Shown here in pieces: positions 9,753 through 19,155 of a DNA stretch of 64,000 nucleotides (position 1 is the first letter of the stretch; every line of letters begins with the position of its first letter). This DNA is from MedAcidi-G1 sp000817085 (GTDB taxonomy: Bacteria; Actinomycetota; Acidimicrobiia; Acidimicrobiales; MedAcidi-G1), in assembly GCA_045568635.1 (NCBI GenBank), contig JBJLAO010000002.1, positions 289,697-353,696 on the forward strand, given 5' to 3'. The notes under the pieces were generated by a model. That model was not told where the DNA came from, searched no databases, and worked only from the letters and a program-made list of their open reading frames with translations. The position numbers and the translations under genes were made by a program.

Positions 9753-10577
9753 TTAACTCCCCTCAGCTTCCAAAATCACGTTTAGAAAACTCAAATTTTC
9801 TAACGATGCCGATAAATCAATTTCTATCGAACGCGCATAGTCCGCCTCCATGTCTGGATCAATAACTATTCCGACTGGAATATCTTGAGGGAAAATACTT
9901 CTTCCACCTGATGTAACCACAACTTCACCAATTGAGACTTCAGCGTCAATGTTTATTCCTGCATCAAGAACCAGAACACCAACTGATCCATTTCCACGCG
10001 CAAGTCCTTCATCTTGAGAATTGATTAACCTTACCCCAACTCTAAAATCTGGATGTGTAGCAAGCCTTACCAAAGAAGTCGATCTATCAACTTCATATAA
10101 ATAACCCACTAATCCAGCTTTTGTTATTACACCTGCTCCTTCTTTCACACCATCATCGGTGCCTTTATTTATCTCAACAACATGACTATTGTAATTTCCG
10201 CCCGGCACTCCAATAATTCGTGCCACCGTTGTTTCTAATTCCAAATAATCTATATCAACTTCACCCAGTAGTCTTTCGAGAAGTTCGCGGTCGGCTTTAT
10301 CACTTAATTCTTCCCCTCTCATTCGCGCTATTTCCATCTGCAAGCGTTCATTTTCGTCATTTACTTTTTCGTAATTGAAAATTCCATTCCATACTGTCTG
10401 AAACGGATCAGTTGCTCTATCAACTACTCTGCGAAATGGACTGATCACATCACGAAAACCTTGTTGAAAATCGTCTACCGGAAGAAAGTTCCTGAACTGG
10501 GCAGTTAGCAGAGTCAAAGCTACCGCCATTAAAACAAGCAACACTACCCTTGGTCTATCGCTTGACCCTTTGGCCAC
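9753..10577 (-). CDS. mreC: Rod shape-determining protein MreC
   Basis: 274 residues: a short cytoplasmic N-terminus, one membrane helix (about 11-28), a coiled coil (about 65-100, NDENERLQMEIARMRGE) and the two-lobed periplasmic beta domain with the family's INKGTDDGVKEGAGVI and GLVGYLYEVDR features. It is the scaffold of the elongasome. It lies 5 nt downstream of mreB. Confidence 0.94.
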   Translation of the reverse strand: MAKGSSDRPRVVLLVLMAVALTLLTAQFRNFLPVDDFQQGFRDVISPFRRVVDRATDPFQTVWNGIFNYEKVNDENERLQMEIARMRGEELSDKADRELLERLLGEVDIDYLELETTVARIIGVPGGNYNSHVVEINKGTDDGVKEGAGVITKAGLVGYLYEVDRSTSLVRLATHPDFRVGVRLINSQDEGLARGNGSVGVLVLDAGINIDAEVSIGEVVVTSGGRSIFPQDIPVGIVIDPDMEADYARSIEIDLSASLENLSFLNVILEAEGS

Positions 10578-10582
10578 GAGTG

Positions 10583-11635
10583 CTACTCCTGGTTACTACC
10601 GAAGAAAATGGTTCCGAAACGATCAATCTCTTCCAACGCTTTTCCAGCACCTAGAACAACCGAGTTCAATGGATCGGGTGCCATCAGAACTTTCATTCCT
10701 ATTTCTTCGGTAAGTCTCTCAACAAGTCCGACCAGTAGGGCGCCGCCGCCCGTTAGCATGATCCCTCTCTCCATAACATCAGCTGCTAGTTCTGGTGGAG
10801 TGGAATCCAGAGTGACTTTGATTGCGTCTATTATTGCCATTAAGGGAAACGCCATTGCTTCTCGTATTTCAGTTGTTGTAAAGTTTACTGTTCGCGGCAA
10901 CCCAGTCGCCAGATCGCTTGCATTTACTTCGGCTATTAGTTCTTTCTCAAGAGGATAGGCGGAACCAAGTTTCATTTTTATGTTTTCTGCTGTTCTTACC
11001 CCAACAGCTACACCATGTTCTTGTTTTAGATGTTGAATAATTGCTTCATCAAGTTCATTTCCGGCAATTCTTATCGATTGATTAGCAACAATGCCTCCTA
11101 GCGAAATCATTGCGACTTCCGTAGTGCCTCCACCGATATCCACCACCATACTTCCTGTCGGTTCGGCGATAGGTAAACCAGCTCCAATAGCTGCTGCCAT
11201 AGGCTCTTCGATTATGTAAGCAGGCGATCTCGCTCCGGCATGTTCTGCCGCCTCTTGTACAGCTCTTCTCTCGACCCCTGTCACCCCTGATGGTACACAA
11301 ATTACCATTCTAGGTTTTGCCCATCTTCGACTGTGAACTTGTTGAATGAAGTATCGAAGCATTTTTTCGCATACATCAAAATCAGCGATTACTCCATCTT
11401 CCAATGGGCGAATTGCCTGTATGTGCCCGGGAGTGCGGCCTATCATTCTCTTAGCGTCTGCACCCACCGATAGAACCGTCCCATCACGGATATCTATTGC
11501 GACAACAGAAGGGTGATCGAGGACAATACCATCACCTCTTACATAGACAAGTGTGTTAGCTGTACCCAAGTCAACTGCGATATCACGGCCACCGAAAAAA
11601 GTACTTCCAGTAACCTGTTCGATTTGAGTGGCCAT
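10583..11635 (-). CDS. mreB: Actin-like cell-shape protein MreB
   Basis: 350 residues of the actin/Hsp70 fold. Phosphate-1 motif is DLGTANTLVYV, phosphate-2 is VVDIGGGTTEVAMI, and the adenosine motif is GIMLTGGGALL. It assembles membrane filaments that position the elongation machinery. First gene of the mreBCD-mrdA-rodA operon. The 149-nt gap to ndk upstream probably carries the operon promoter; I could not fix its boxes. Confidence 0.97.
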   Translation of the reverse strand: MATQIEQVTGSTFFGGRDIAVDLGTANTLVYVRGDGIVLDHPSVVAIDIRDGTVLSVGADAKRMIGRTPGHIQAIRPLEDGVIADFDVCEKMLRYFIQQVHSRRWAKPRMVICVPSGVTGVERRAVQEAAEHAGARSPAYIIEEPMAAAIGAGLPIAEPTGSMVVDIGGGTTEVAMISLGGIVANQSIRIAGNELDEAIIQHLKQEHGVAVGVRTAENIKMKLGSAYPLEKELIAEVNASDLATGLPRTVNFTTTEIREAMAFPLMAIIDAIKVTLDSTPPELAADVMERGIMLTGGGALLVGLVERLTEEIGMKVLMAPDPLNSVVLGAGKALEEIDRFGTIFFGSNQE

Positions 11636-11784
11636 TACTATTTACTTCCTGATTTTTTTGATCAAATGAAACTTTAAAATAACTTCTTAATACAAACAGT
11701 TAAGTACATAACTGTCTCTAGACGTTAGCCGAACTGAAACGTTTTTACCACTCTAAGCGCACATCTGACCACCTAGAGCGTGAT

Positions 11785-12192
11785 CTATAATTCTGGGAAA
11801 AAAATACCTATCTCACGTGAAGCAGACTCTTCAGAATCTGAACCATGTATGAGGTTTTCAGGCATCTCAGTGCCAAGATCGCCTCTAATGGTTCCCGCTT
11901 CCGCCTCCGCAGGATCCGTAGCGCCCATCAACTGTCGAGCAATAGCAAATGCTTCGCTCTCGCCTTCCAATACCATTAGCATCGCAGGTGATCTCGACAT
12001 GAAAGTTACCAGTTCATCATAAAACGGTTTCCCCACATGTTCTTCATAATGACGGGAAAGGAGTTCAGGATTCAAATTCCTCAACTCAGCGGCAACGATA
12101 CTCAAGTTCGCCTCTTCAAGACGACGAATTATTTCGCCGACCAATTTTCTCTCAACGGCATCTGGTTTACACATTACAAAAGTTCTACTCAT
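11785..12192 (-). CDS. ndk: Nucleoside diphosphate kinase
   Basis: 135 residues, the standard length. The N-terminus (TFVMCKPDAVER) carries the catalytic-fold Lys, and the phosphohistidine is in ENLIHGSDS. The enzyme balances NTP and dNTP pools by phosphate transfer through that histidine. It sits between folC and mreB with about 40 nt separating it from folC. Confidence 0.97.
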   Translation of the reverse strand: MSRTFVMCKPDAVERKLVGEIIRRLEEANLSIVAAELRNLNPELLSRHYEEHVGKPFYDELVTFMSRSPAMLMVLEGESEAFAIARQLMGATDPAEAEAGTIRGDLGTEMPENLIHGSDSEESASREIGIFFPEL

Positions 12193-12234
12193 CAGAACAT
12201 GCTATGCCCTTAAATAAACTTAGTTGCAGAGTAT

Positions 12235-13542
12235 TCAGATTTCAGACGTCGTTGAATTTGAAACTTCCACAGCATGTCTGACTTGAGAAATATTATAGAA
12301 GGAACCTGCTGCAACTATTAGGTCATCCTCGTCTCCTATTCTCAATGCTTGCAGAGTTGCTTCATAAGGATTCTCCGCTCTCTCCACATCCAATCCGAGC
12401 CTTAATACAACCGCTTCTAACACGCCAGTATCGATTGCTCTTGGGGAAGGTGCTTTGCAAACAATTACAAGATCAGGGGAGATATCTTTAAGCTCTGTCA
12501 GTATTTCTTCTGGGGAATGGGGTTCCAGTATTCCCAAAATTAAGATTCTTCGACTCTCTGGAAAAACGTCATTAATGGTCTCTGCGAGATGATTTGCAGA
12601 GTCTCTATTGTGAGCTCCATCGGCGACCACCACAGGTCTACGCGAAAGAATTTCTAAGCGTCCTGGAATCGACAACTCTCCAAAAGCATCTTCAATTACA
12701 TTTTCTGGAATTGGACCTTCCAGAAAAACTTCAGCCGTGGCTAGAGAAAGCGCAGCGTTTTGCGCTTGACGCCTACCATATAAAGGCAAAAAAACTTCTT
12801 GGTAGTTACCAAAAATTCCTCTTACATTTATTACTTGTCCCCCAACAGCTGGAAGATTCTCTTCAACTAAAAAATCTTTTCCATATTGAAATACAGGATG
12901 TGGTTTTTCTAATAGAAACAAATCCACCACATCGTCTTCTGGGTTGCCAAGCAGCAGCGGCTTACCCTCAACGATTATTCCAGCTTTTTCCCCTGCAATT
13001 GCCCTTCTCCATCCTTCTGAACCGTCGGTGTGATCTTTCCCAATGTTCGTTACAACAGCAATTTCTCCTTCAAGAACATTTGTTGCATCAAAACGTCCGA
13101 GTATTCCGACTTCTACGACAGCTGCATCTACGGCCTCATTGCTAAATAATAGAATTGCTGATGCAGTTAGCAGCTCAAAATAACTTGGCTCCAAAGAGTT
13201 GCTATCGACATATTGAGAAACGTCAAATATTATTTCCGAGAACATTTCTTCAGTTATTTTAGAGCCTGCGAGGGTGAATCTTTCTCTAATGCTGTCAACA
13301 TGCGGACTCATGTAAGAGCCAACTCTGAGTCCATTTGAAGAAAGAATTGATTCAGTCATACTCACAACCGAACCTTTTCCATTGGTTCCAGTTACATGGA
13401 TAGCTTTCAAGTCCTTATGAGGCTCTCCCATGCACTCAACAAGCTCTGACATCGCAGCCAGACTCAAACCATGTATTCTTCCTGCGGTCGCCTCTCTATT
13501 TATAAAGCGGTCTAAGAACTGCAGAGCTTCCGTAAAATTCAT
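12235..13542 (-). CDS. folC: Folylpolyglutamate synthase / dihydrofolate synthase
   Basis: 435 residues of the Mur-ligase family. The ATP-binding loop is VTGTNGKGSV, with further family motifs VVTNIGKDHTDGSE (metal/Lys region) and VVADGAHNRDSA in the C-terminal domain. It adds glutamate to dihydropteroate/folates. In many actinobacteria folC follows valS; here it follows clpX by 25 nt. Confidence 0.94.
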   Translation of the reverse strand: MNFTEALQFLDRFINREATAGRIHGLSLAAMSELVECMGEPHKDLKAIHVTGTNGKGSVVSMTESILSSNGLRVGSYMSPHVDSIRERFTLAGSKITEEMFSEIIFDVSQYVDSNSLEPSYFELLTASAILLFSNEAVDAAVVEVGILGRFDATNVLEGEIAVVTNIGKDHTDGSEGWRRAIAGEKAGIIVEGKPLLLGNPEDDVVDLFLLEKPHPVFQYGKDFLVEENLPAVGGQVINVRGIFGNYQEVFLPLYGRRQAQNAALSLATAEVFLEGPIPENVIEDAFGELSIPGRLEILSRRPVVVADGAHNRDSANHLAETINDVFPESRRILILGILEPHSPEEILTELKDISPDLVIVCKAPSPRAIDTGVLEAVVLRLGLDVERAENPYEATLQALRIGDEDDLIVAAGSFYNISQVRHAVEVSNSTTSEI

Positions 13543-13567
13543 ATCTATCTAGGATATTGCCAGCGAC

Positions 13568-14830
13568 TTAAGAAGCAGCCCGATCTGTCTGATCTTCATC
13601 TCTTAATTCAATTTTTGGGAGTCCATGTTCGATAACTGTTTCACCATCCACAATCACACGGCCGGCCGTGTTATCACTAGGTAACTCATACATAGGGTCT
13701 AGTAAAACTTCTTCAAGTATTGCCCTTAGACCTCGGGCACCTGTACCTCTCGTAAGAGCTTGTTCAGAAATAGCATTTAAAGCTTCTTCAGTTACTTCGA
13801 GTTTGATATCTTCGAATTCGAAAATTTTCTCATATTGTTTTATTAAAGCATTTCTTGGTTCAGTCAATATTTTCTTCAAGGCCTCCACATCAAGCTGTGA
13901 GACTGTAGCCACTACCGGTAGTCGTCCAATAAATTCAGGTATCAACCCAAATTTAACTAAATCCTCAGGTAGAACTCCCGAAAAAAGTGTCCCTAAATCT
14001 TTTTCCTGAGCAGAGCGTATATCTGCTCCAAAACCAACACCTGCGCCACCAAGACGGGTTTCTATCGTTTCTTCAAGTCCCGCAAATGCTCCACCGCAAA
14101 TAAACAGGATGTTAGTCGTGTCGATCTGAAGAAATTCTTGATGAGGGTGTTTTCTTCCTCCTTGTGGCGGGACAGCAGCTTTCGTACCTTCTAAAATCTT
14201 CAAAAGTGCCTGTTGAACACCCTCACCTGAAACGTCTCTTGTTATTGAAGGGTTTTCGCTTTTCCTAGCCACTTTGTCGACTTCATCTATATAAATTATC
14301 CCTGTCTCAGCTTTTTTAATGTCGTAATCCGCTGCTTGTATAAGTTTGAGAAGAATATTTTCTACATCTTCCCCAACATAACCAGCTTCGGTCAGGGCCG
14401 TAGCATCAGCTATAGCAAATGGAACATTCAGCATCCTTGCAAGAGTTTGTGCCATTAAGGTTTTACCGCATCCGGTCGGCCCTATGAGAAGAATGTTAGA
14501 TTTTGAAACTTCAACATCGTCCACTGAAGCACTTGCAGTTTTTATTCTCTTGTAGTGGTTGTAAACAGCTACGGAAAGTATCTTCTTAGCCTGAGCTTGA
14601 CCAACAATATACTCATCAAGGAAAGAAAATATTTCACGAGGTTTAGGCAGCTCAGTCAAAGTGAACTCAGAAGTTTCTGAAAGTTCTTCTTCAATTATCT
14701 CGTTACAAAGGTCTATGCATTCGTCGCATATGTAAACGCCAGGACCAGCAATTAGTTTCTTTACCTGTTTTTGCGTCTTACCACAAAATGAACACTTTAG
14801 GAGTTCTCCGCCTTCTCCAAACTTGGCCAC
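13568..14830 (-). CDS. clpX: ATP-dependent Clp protease unfoldase subunit ClpX
   Basis: 420 residues. The N-terminal C4 zinc-binding domain (CSFCGKTQ, later CDECIDLC) is followed by an AAA+ module with Walker A GPTGCGKT and Walker B IIYIDEVDK. The pore loop (GYVGEDV), RKSENPSITRDVSGEGVQQA segment and sensor motifs are intact. It unfolds substrates and feeds them to ClpP, encoded 42 nt upstream. Confidence 0.98.
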   Translation of the reverse strand: MAKFGEGGELLKCSFCGKTQKQVKKLIAGPGVYICDECIDLCNEIIEEELSETSEFTLTELPKPREIFSFLDEYIVGQAQAKKILSVAVYNHYKRIKTASASVDDVEVSKSNILLIGPTGCGKTLMAQTLARMLNVPFAIADATALTEAGYVGEDVENILLKLIQAADYDIKKAETGIIYIDEVDKVARKSENPSITRDVSGEGVQQALLKILEGTKAAVPPQGGRKHPHQEFLQIDTTNILFICGGAFAGLEETIETRLGGAGVGFGADIRSAQEKDLGTLFSGVLPEDLVKFGLIPEFIGRLPVVATVSQLDVEALKKILTEPRNALIKQYEKIFEFEDIKLEVTEEALNAISEQALTRGTGARGLRAILEEVLLDPMYELPSDNTAGRVIVDGETVIEHGLPKIELRDEDQTDRAAS

Positions 14831-14872
14831 TTTAAATTAACCTTTCCCGAATTCTCTTTTCTAGTATCACGA

Positions 14873-15520
14873 TCAGGTAACTGCCGATATAGGTCCGCTG
14901 TTATCCGCAAAATCTCTTGAATCGATTACTTCATCAATTATTCCATACTCCACGGCCTCATATGCAGTCATTACAAAATCACGATCGGTATCACCATGAA
15001 TCTTTTCTGTTGACTGACCAGTATGCTTGGCTAGAATTTCCTCTAGCTGAATTTTCAATCTTTGAATTTCTCGTGAAGCTAGCTCTATATCTGACACCTG
15101 TCCTTCCGCACCGGCATAGGGTTGATGGATAAGAACTCTTGCATGTGGAAGAGCTAATCTCTTTCCTTTAGAGCCAGCCGCAAGTAATACCGCCGCCGCG
15201 GAAGCTGCCTGACCAAAACAAATTGTTGTTATATCAGGCTTTATGTATTGCATCGTGTCGTAAATCGCAAATAAAGCATTGATATCGCCCCCAGGAGAGT
15301 TTATATAAAGACTTATATCGCGGTCTGGATTCTCCGACTCAAGATGTAAAAGCTGCGCAGAAACTAAATTTGCCACCGCATCATCTATGGGCGTGCCAAG
15401 AAAAATGATGTTCTCTTTCAAGAGGCGCGAATAAAGATCGAAAGCCCTTTCTCCACGATTTGTCTGTTCAACAACCGTTGGAACTAGATAATTACTGATG
15501 CTTAAGTCAGCAAGAGTCAT
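14873..15520 (-). CDS. clpP: ATP-dependent Clp protease proteolytic subunit
   Basis: 215 residues with the catalytic Ser in CFGQAASAAAVLL and His in LPHARVLIHQP; the Asp is in the C-terminal part of the fold. The GQAASAAAVLLAAG form (rather than GMAASMGA) resembles actinobacterial ClpP2, which normally pairs with a second clpP gene. No second clpP is beside it here. The start overlaps the trigger-factor stop by 4 nt. Confidence 0.95.
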   Translation of the reverse strand: MTLADLSISNYLVPTVVEQTNRGERAFDLYSRLLKENIIFLGTPIDDAVANLVSAQLLHLESENPDRDISLYINSPGGDINALFAIYDTMQYIKPDITTICFGQAASAAAVLLAAGSKGKRLALPHARVLIHQPYAGAEGQVSDIELASREIQRLKIQLEEILAKHTGQSTEKIHGDTDRDFVMTAYEAVEYGIIDEVIDSRDFADNSGPISAVT

Positions 15521-16968
15521 GATTCATCATCTCCATCATTGTTTTCTTGGTCCGCGATTTGATCATCTATCAAATCATCTTCACTCATATTGTCCGCACT
15601 TACCTCATCATTTTCGCTTATTTTTGAGGGCAAGTCAGGGATGTCTGGTTCTTTGACTTCTAAAATCGACGAATCTACTGGATTTCCTTCTTCATCTAGC
15701 AGATTGACTCTGTCAAAAACCCACTGTAGAGCAGCTTCTTTTGCTACATCTGCGCGAACATCAATCAGTCGCCCAGACTGTTTCAAAGCATCATGAAGTT
15801 CTTCTGCTTTCATCTGCATCTGTCCAGCCATATTTTCTAAATAATTCTCAAAAGTTTCTTCTTCTTCATCTAAATATTCAACATACGCGACAGCACGTAA
15901 ACCTAAATCTATACGGGCAGAGACCTCTGCCGTCTCACGAAAATCGTCTCGTATTGCTTCGATTTCCCCCCCTGTTGCTTCCAGATATTTATCAAGTTCA
16001 AGACCTTGCGAATTAAGTCTCATTTCTAAATCTCTGATTCTTCTATCAATCTCACTTTCGATTAATTCATTTGGAAGTTCCAGTTCAACTAGATCACCTA
16101 TTGCTTTAGCAATTAGATCGCGCGCCAACATTCCTACTTGTTCGCATTTCGTTTCACTCATTCGATGCCTAAGATCGACTAACAACTCATCAGCTGTCTT
16201 GAATTCAGATACCTGAGAAGCGAAATCGTCATCCACCTCGGGTAAAATACGAATCTGCACTTGCCCCACTTCGATAGTTATTGAAAATGAATTTTCTTCT
16301 TCCGTCGGGTGCTTTGCTTCAAATTCAAGATGGTCTCCCATTGAGCTACCAATCAAATAGTCGTCCAGTTCAGGCAGAACTGTTCCACTACCAACTTCGT
16401 AGAGGTATTCAGTTGCGCTGAGACCAGAAACGGCTTCACCGTCTTGTGTCCCTTCTATATCAATTGTTACAAGATCACCTTCTTCAGCCGGTTTTTCAGC
16501 CTCTTCTAGTGTCGCCAAATGTTTCCGCATGGAATCTAATTGGGTTTGAAATTCCTCTTCAGTCACTTCTGGTGAGGGAACTTCAATTTGCAGAGATCCG
16601 TGTCCGCTTATGGAGGGTTTAGGCCTGATCGGGACAGTTGCCTCGAACGTCACAGGACCTTGGCTTATATCGCTAGTAATTTCAATTTCTGGTGGACCGA
16701 TTGCATCCACTTCATTCTCAATCAACGCTCTCCCGTAGTAAGTAGGTAATGAATGTTCGAGTGCATCTTGTCGTCCAGCCCCTGCCCCAAATCGTGCTTC
16801 GATGACTTTCCTTGGGATTTTCCCTGGCCTGAACCCAGGTAGTTTTATATTTTTCGAAATCCGTTTTAAAGCTTCGCCAACTTCAAGGTCGAATTCTTCA
16901 TCTTCTATTACGACGCTTAGTTTAACTTTGTCGTCGTCTTGGGTTGTTATTTTTGAATCCACAGACAT
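15517..16968 (-). CDS. tig: Trigger factor (ribosome-associated chaperone)
   Basis: 483 residues. The N-terminal ribosome-binding domain has the family signature GFRPGKIPRKVIEARFG (about residues 45-61). The PPIase domain spans about 160-240 (GDLVTIDIEGTQDG) and a long helical C-terminal domain follows. The last 50 residues are very acidic (SEDDLIDDQIADQENNDGDD). The tig-clpP-clpX order is widely conserved and couples nascent-chain folding with degradation. Confidence 0.95.
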   Translation of the reverse strand: MSVDSKITTQDDDKVKLSVVIEDEEFDLEVGEALKRISKNIKLPGFRPGKIPRKVIEARFGAGAGRQDALEHSLPTYYGRALIENEVDAIGPPEIEITSDISQGPVTFEATVPIRPKPSISGHGSLQIEVPSPEVTEEEFQTQLDSMRKHLATLEEAEKPAEEGDLVTIDIEGTQDGEAVSGLSATEYLYEVGSGTVLPELDDYLIGSSMGDHLEFEAKHPTEEENSFSITIEVGQVQIRILPEVDDDFASQVSEFKTADELLVDLRHRMSETKCEQVGMLARDLIAKAIGDLVELELPNELIESEIDRRIRDLEMRLNSQGLELDKYLEATGGEIEAIRDDFRETAEVSARIDLGLRAVAYVEYLDEEEETFENYLENMAGQMQMKAEELHDALKQSGRLIDVRADVAKEAALQWVFDRVNLLDEEGNPVDSSILEVKEPDIPDLPSKISENDEVSADNMSEDDLIDDQIADQENNDGDDES

Positions 16969-17063
16969 GGGAGTGTATCGCCACAGTTGACTTCTCTAAA
17001 CATCATGATTATCTCTAATTTTCACCTGAGGAGCAATTCAGACCGCTAACATCGATATTGTTT

Positions 17064-17134
17064 GCGGGTGTAGTTCAATGGTAGAACCTGAGGTTTCCAA
17101 CCTCATGATCGGAGTTCGATTCTCCGTACCCGCT
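17064..17134 (+). tRNA. tRNA-Gly(TCC)
   Basis: Complete cloverleaf read by eye. The acceptor stem GCGGGTG pairs with TACCCGC (one G-T pair), the D-loop contains AGTTCAATGG, the anticodon stem TGAGG/CCTCA encloses TTTCCAA giving anticodon TCC, and the T-arm is GGAGTTCGATTCTCC. CCA is not encoded. It is divergent from tig and precedes the rhodopsin gene by about 200 nt. Confidence 0.95.
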
Positions 17135-17183
17135 CAAAGTGACGGTTACTTTTATAACTCCGCATTGACTCCGTGCTGAAAGT

Positions 17184-17217
17184 TGTGACATTTGTCAACA
17201 CGTGACAGAAGTCAACA
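17184..17217 (+). promoter_or_regulatory. Dyad-rich candidate operator upstream of rhodopsin
   Basis: A perfect dyad TGACA-TT-TGTCA lies at 17186-17197, embedded in GTTGTGACATTTGTCAAC. It is followed by the near-related GTGACAGAAGTCAAC at 17202-17215. Two closely spaced TGACA/GTCA dyads suggest a regulator-binding site. It is located between tRNA-Gly and the terminator-like hairpin that precedes the rhodopsin. Function is inferred from symmetry only. Confidence 0.35.
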
Positions 17218-17261
17218 AGAAACCAAACACAACCTCTTTTTGAGTAGTTAATGTTTGAAAG

Positions 17262-17284
17262 ACACTTTCTAAAGTGTTTTTTTT
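17262..17284 (+). terminator. Intrinsic terminator after tRNA-Gly / before rhodopsin
   Basis: Stem ACACTT (17262-17267), loop TCTA, stem AAGTGT (17272-17277), running directly into a tract of T. It is oriented to stop plus-strand transcription from tRNA-Gly, or to act as an attenuator for the rhodopsin gene 48 nt downstream. Confidence 0.6.
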
Positions 17285-17331
17285 GAATGCGATAAAAACA
17301 TTCACTATTTGATTTCTTAGATTGGAGCTAA

Positions 17332-18045
17332 ATGGAATTCTTAAGTAGCAACCAACACACGTTGGTTTATAACGTTTTATCTTTTGGTACGGCCGTGATG
17401 TTCGGTGCATTTGTTTACTTTCTCACACAGTTAAAAAGTGTCCGAGAGGAATACCGATCCGGGGTAGCAGTCTCAGCAGTTGTAGTCGGAATAGCCGGGT
17501 ACCACTACTACCGCATATGGTCTGGATTCTCAGTTGGAGAAATGAATGAGGGTTACCGTTACGCTGACTGGCTCATAACGGTTCCACTCCTCATCGTAGA
17601 ATTACTGATAGTTCTCGGGGTAGCGGCAGCGATTCGTAAAGACCTTATGTGGAAGCTGGTCCCCGCAAGTATTTTGATGATTGGCTTGGGCTACCCTGGC
17701 GAAGTCTCGACCAGCACGGGCACAAAATGGACGTTCTGGATTTTAGCAATAATACCGTTTGCCTATATTCTCTATGTTCTTTACGGACAGCTTCAAGAAG
17801 CACAAAAAAGAGAAAATGGAGCAGTCGCAAAATCAATTAAAAATGCAACGGTAGTTTTGCTATCTACTTGGTGCGTGTATCCAATTGCTTATCTTTTCCC
17901 GATTTTCGATGCAGAATCTGGCACTCTGGAAACTTTGAGACAAGTTGGTTACACCTTTGCAGATATAACTGCAAAAGGACTCTATGGACTAATGATCCTT
18001 AATATCGCAAAAGCAAGGAGCGCTGAAGCTAAGAGTTCTTCTTGA
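17332..18045 (+). CDS. Proton-pumping microbial rhodopsin (green-absorbing type)
   Basis: 237 residues and seven membrane helices. Helix C carries the proton-pump motif D79-T83-E90 (RYADWLITVPLLIVE): Asp is the Schiff-base proton acceptor and Glu the donor. The tuning position between them is Leu87, which in proteorhodopsins gives green absorption. Helix G has the retinal Lys215 with Asp211 (FADITAKGLYG). His58 on helix B matches the conserved His that partners the acceptor Asp. The sequence is of the proteorhodopsin/actinobacterial marine rhodopsin type rather than a Na+ or Cl- pump. The start is preceded by TTGGAGCTAA. No retinal-synthesis gene is in the window. Confidence 0.95.
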   Translation: MEFLSSNQHTLVYNVLSFGTAVMFGAFVYFLTQLKSVREEYRSGVAVSAVVVGIAGYHYYRIWSGFSVGEMNEGYRYADWLITVPLLIVELLIVLGVAAAIRKDLMWKLVPASILMIGLGYPGEVSTSTGTKWTFWILAIIPFAYILYVLYGQLQEAQKRENGAVAKSIKNATVVLLSTWCVYPIAYLFPIFDAESGTLETLRQVGYTFADITAKGLYGLMILNIAKARSAEAKSSS

Positions 18046-18064
18046 TAAGACAAAATTATTAATT

Positions 18065-18097
18065 AAAACGGGGTCGTCTGTGACGGCCCCGTTTTTA
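18065..18097 (+). terminator. Rho-independent terminator of the rhodopsin gene
   Basis: Strong GC-rich hairpin: AAACGGGG(T)CGTC, loop TGT, GACGGCCCCGTTT, then T residues. It is 20 nt beyond the rhodopsin stop, so the rhodopsin is probably a monocistronic unit. Confidence 0.85.
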
Positions 18098-18117
18098 CTT
18101 ACCTTCATACTAATTAT

Positions 18118-18142
18118 GGAGAGTTCATTCTGTAAACTCTCC
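18118..18142 (+). repeat. Short inverted repeat between rhodopsin and phosphodiesterase
   Basis: GGAGAGTT (18118-18125) and AACTCTCC (18135-18142) form a perfect 8-bp dyad separated by 9 nt. No T-tract follows, so it is not an obvious terminator. It may be an operator or an mRNA leader hairpin for the phosphodiesterase gene. Confidence 0.4.
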
Positions 18143-18266
18143 CAAATTGAGCGCTCGTTTTCCTATACAGGCATACAGACATTACTCACAATAAAAATTG
18201 GATATTTAAAGTTCTATGTTGAAAAATTTTTTGGTTTTTCCACCCGTATCCCTCTAGCATCGGCTT

Positions 18267-19112
18267 GTGTTAATTGCTCAAATTTCTGACCTTCATATTC
18301 GTGATCATCTGGGAATGTTTGGCGAACTTGTAGACACTTCAAAAACTTTAGAAAAAACGATTGACCTGTTAAATGCTCTCGATCCACAACCAGACGTGGT
18401 GCTAGTTACGGGTGATTTAACTGATGATGGCACTAAGGAACAGTATTCTCAGCTACTTGAAATCATTTCCTCTCTAAATACTCCATGGTTACCTATTCCC
18501 GGTAATCACGATGACTACACAGAATTTCTTAATGCCTTTTCCTCTAAACTCCCCGATAATATCCCGCAGAACCACTGCAGTTACGTGATCGATGATTTTC
18601 CCGTAAGGTTGGTCGCTCTAGACACTTCCCTACCAGGACAGCATGATGCTCTTTTTAGCGAAGAACATGAACTTTGGCTTTCAAACGCACTCTCGCAAGA
18701 GAAAGAAAAATCAACGCTTATCTTTACCCACTTTCCCCCTTTTGAAACTGGTATAAATTTCATGGATCTTTCCGGTTTAAAATCTGCAGATCGTCTAGAA
18801 AATATAATCAGAAATAACCCTCAAGTTAAATTAGTAGTTGCAGGTCATTTACATAGACCTATTCAAACATCATTCGCTTCCACGATGATCTCCGTATGCC
18901 CCTCTACTGGTAATCAATTGAAACTTGATTTAAACCCGAAAAATGGTTCTGCCGTAGATGAGCCTCCAGGCTTCCAACTCCATATATGGAAAAATGGTCG
19001 TTTCGTTACCCATACCGGGGTGATCTGGGATGGAAAAGAACTTGATATGTCTCAATACGTTGCATACGTAAACGAGAAAATTTCAAAAAACGAAGGAATC
19101 AAAAAAGACTAG
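18267..19112 (+). CDS. Calcineurin-like metallophosphoesterase (CpdA/3',5'-cAMP phosphodiesterase type)
   Basis: 281 residues from a GTG start (MLIAQISDLHI). Dinuclear-metal motifs in order: D-x-H in ISDLHI, GDLTDDG, GNHD in PIPGNHDDY, TLIFTHFPPF, and VVAGHLHRP. This matches class III cyclic-nucleotide phosphodiesterases, but the family also contains other phosphodiesterases, so cAMP is only the likeliest substrate. It is followed after 43 nt by aceB, which makes a regulatory link with carbon metabolism plausible but unproven. Confidence 0.85.
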   Translation: MLIAQISDLHIRDHLGMFGELVDTSKTLEKTIDLLNALDPQPDVVLVTGDLTDDGTKEQYSQLLEIISSLNTPWLPIPGNHDDYTEFLNAFSSKLPDNIPQNHCSYVIDDFPVRLVALDTSLPGQHDALFSEEHELWLSNALSQEKEKSTLIFTHFPPFETGINFMDLSGLKSADRLENIIRNNPQVKLVVAGHLHRPIQTSFASTMISVCPSTGNQLKLDLNPKNGSAVDEPPGFQLHIWKNGRFVTHTGVIWDGKELDMSQYVAYVNEKISKNEGIKKD

Positions 19113-19155
19113 AATACCGCCTTTTGCCGGCAAGTTATTTGTAGAGTCAATACTT

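Noticed and set aside
18080..18289. 69-residue ORF after the rhodopsin
   Set aside because: It begins inside the rhodopsin terminator and overlaps the start of the phosphodiesterase gene.
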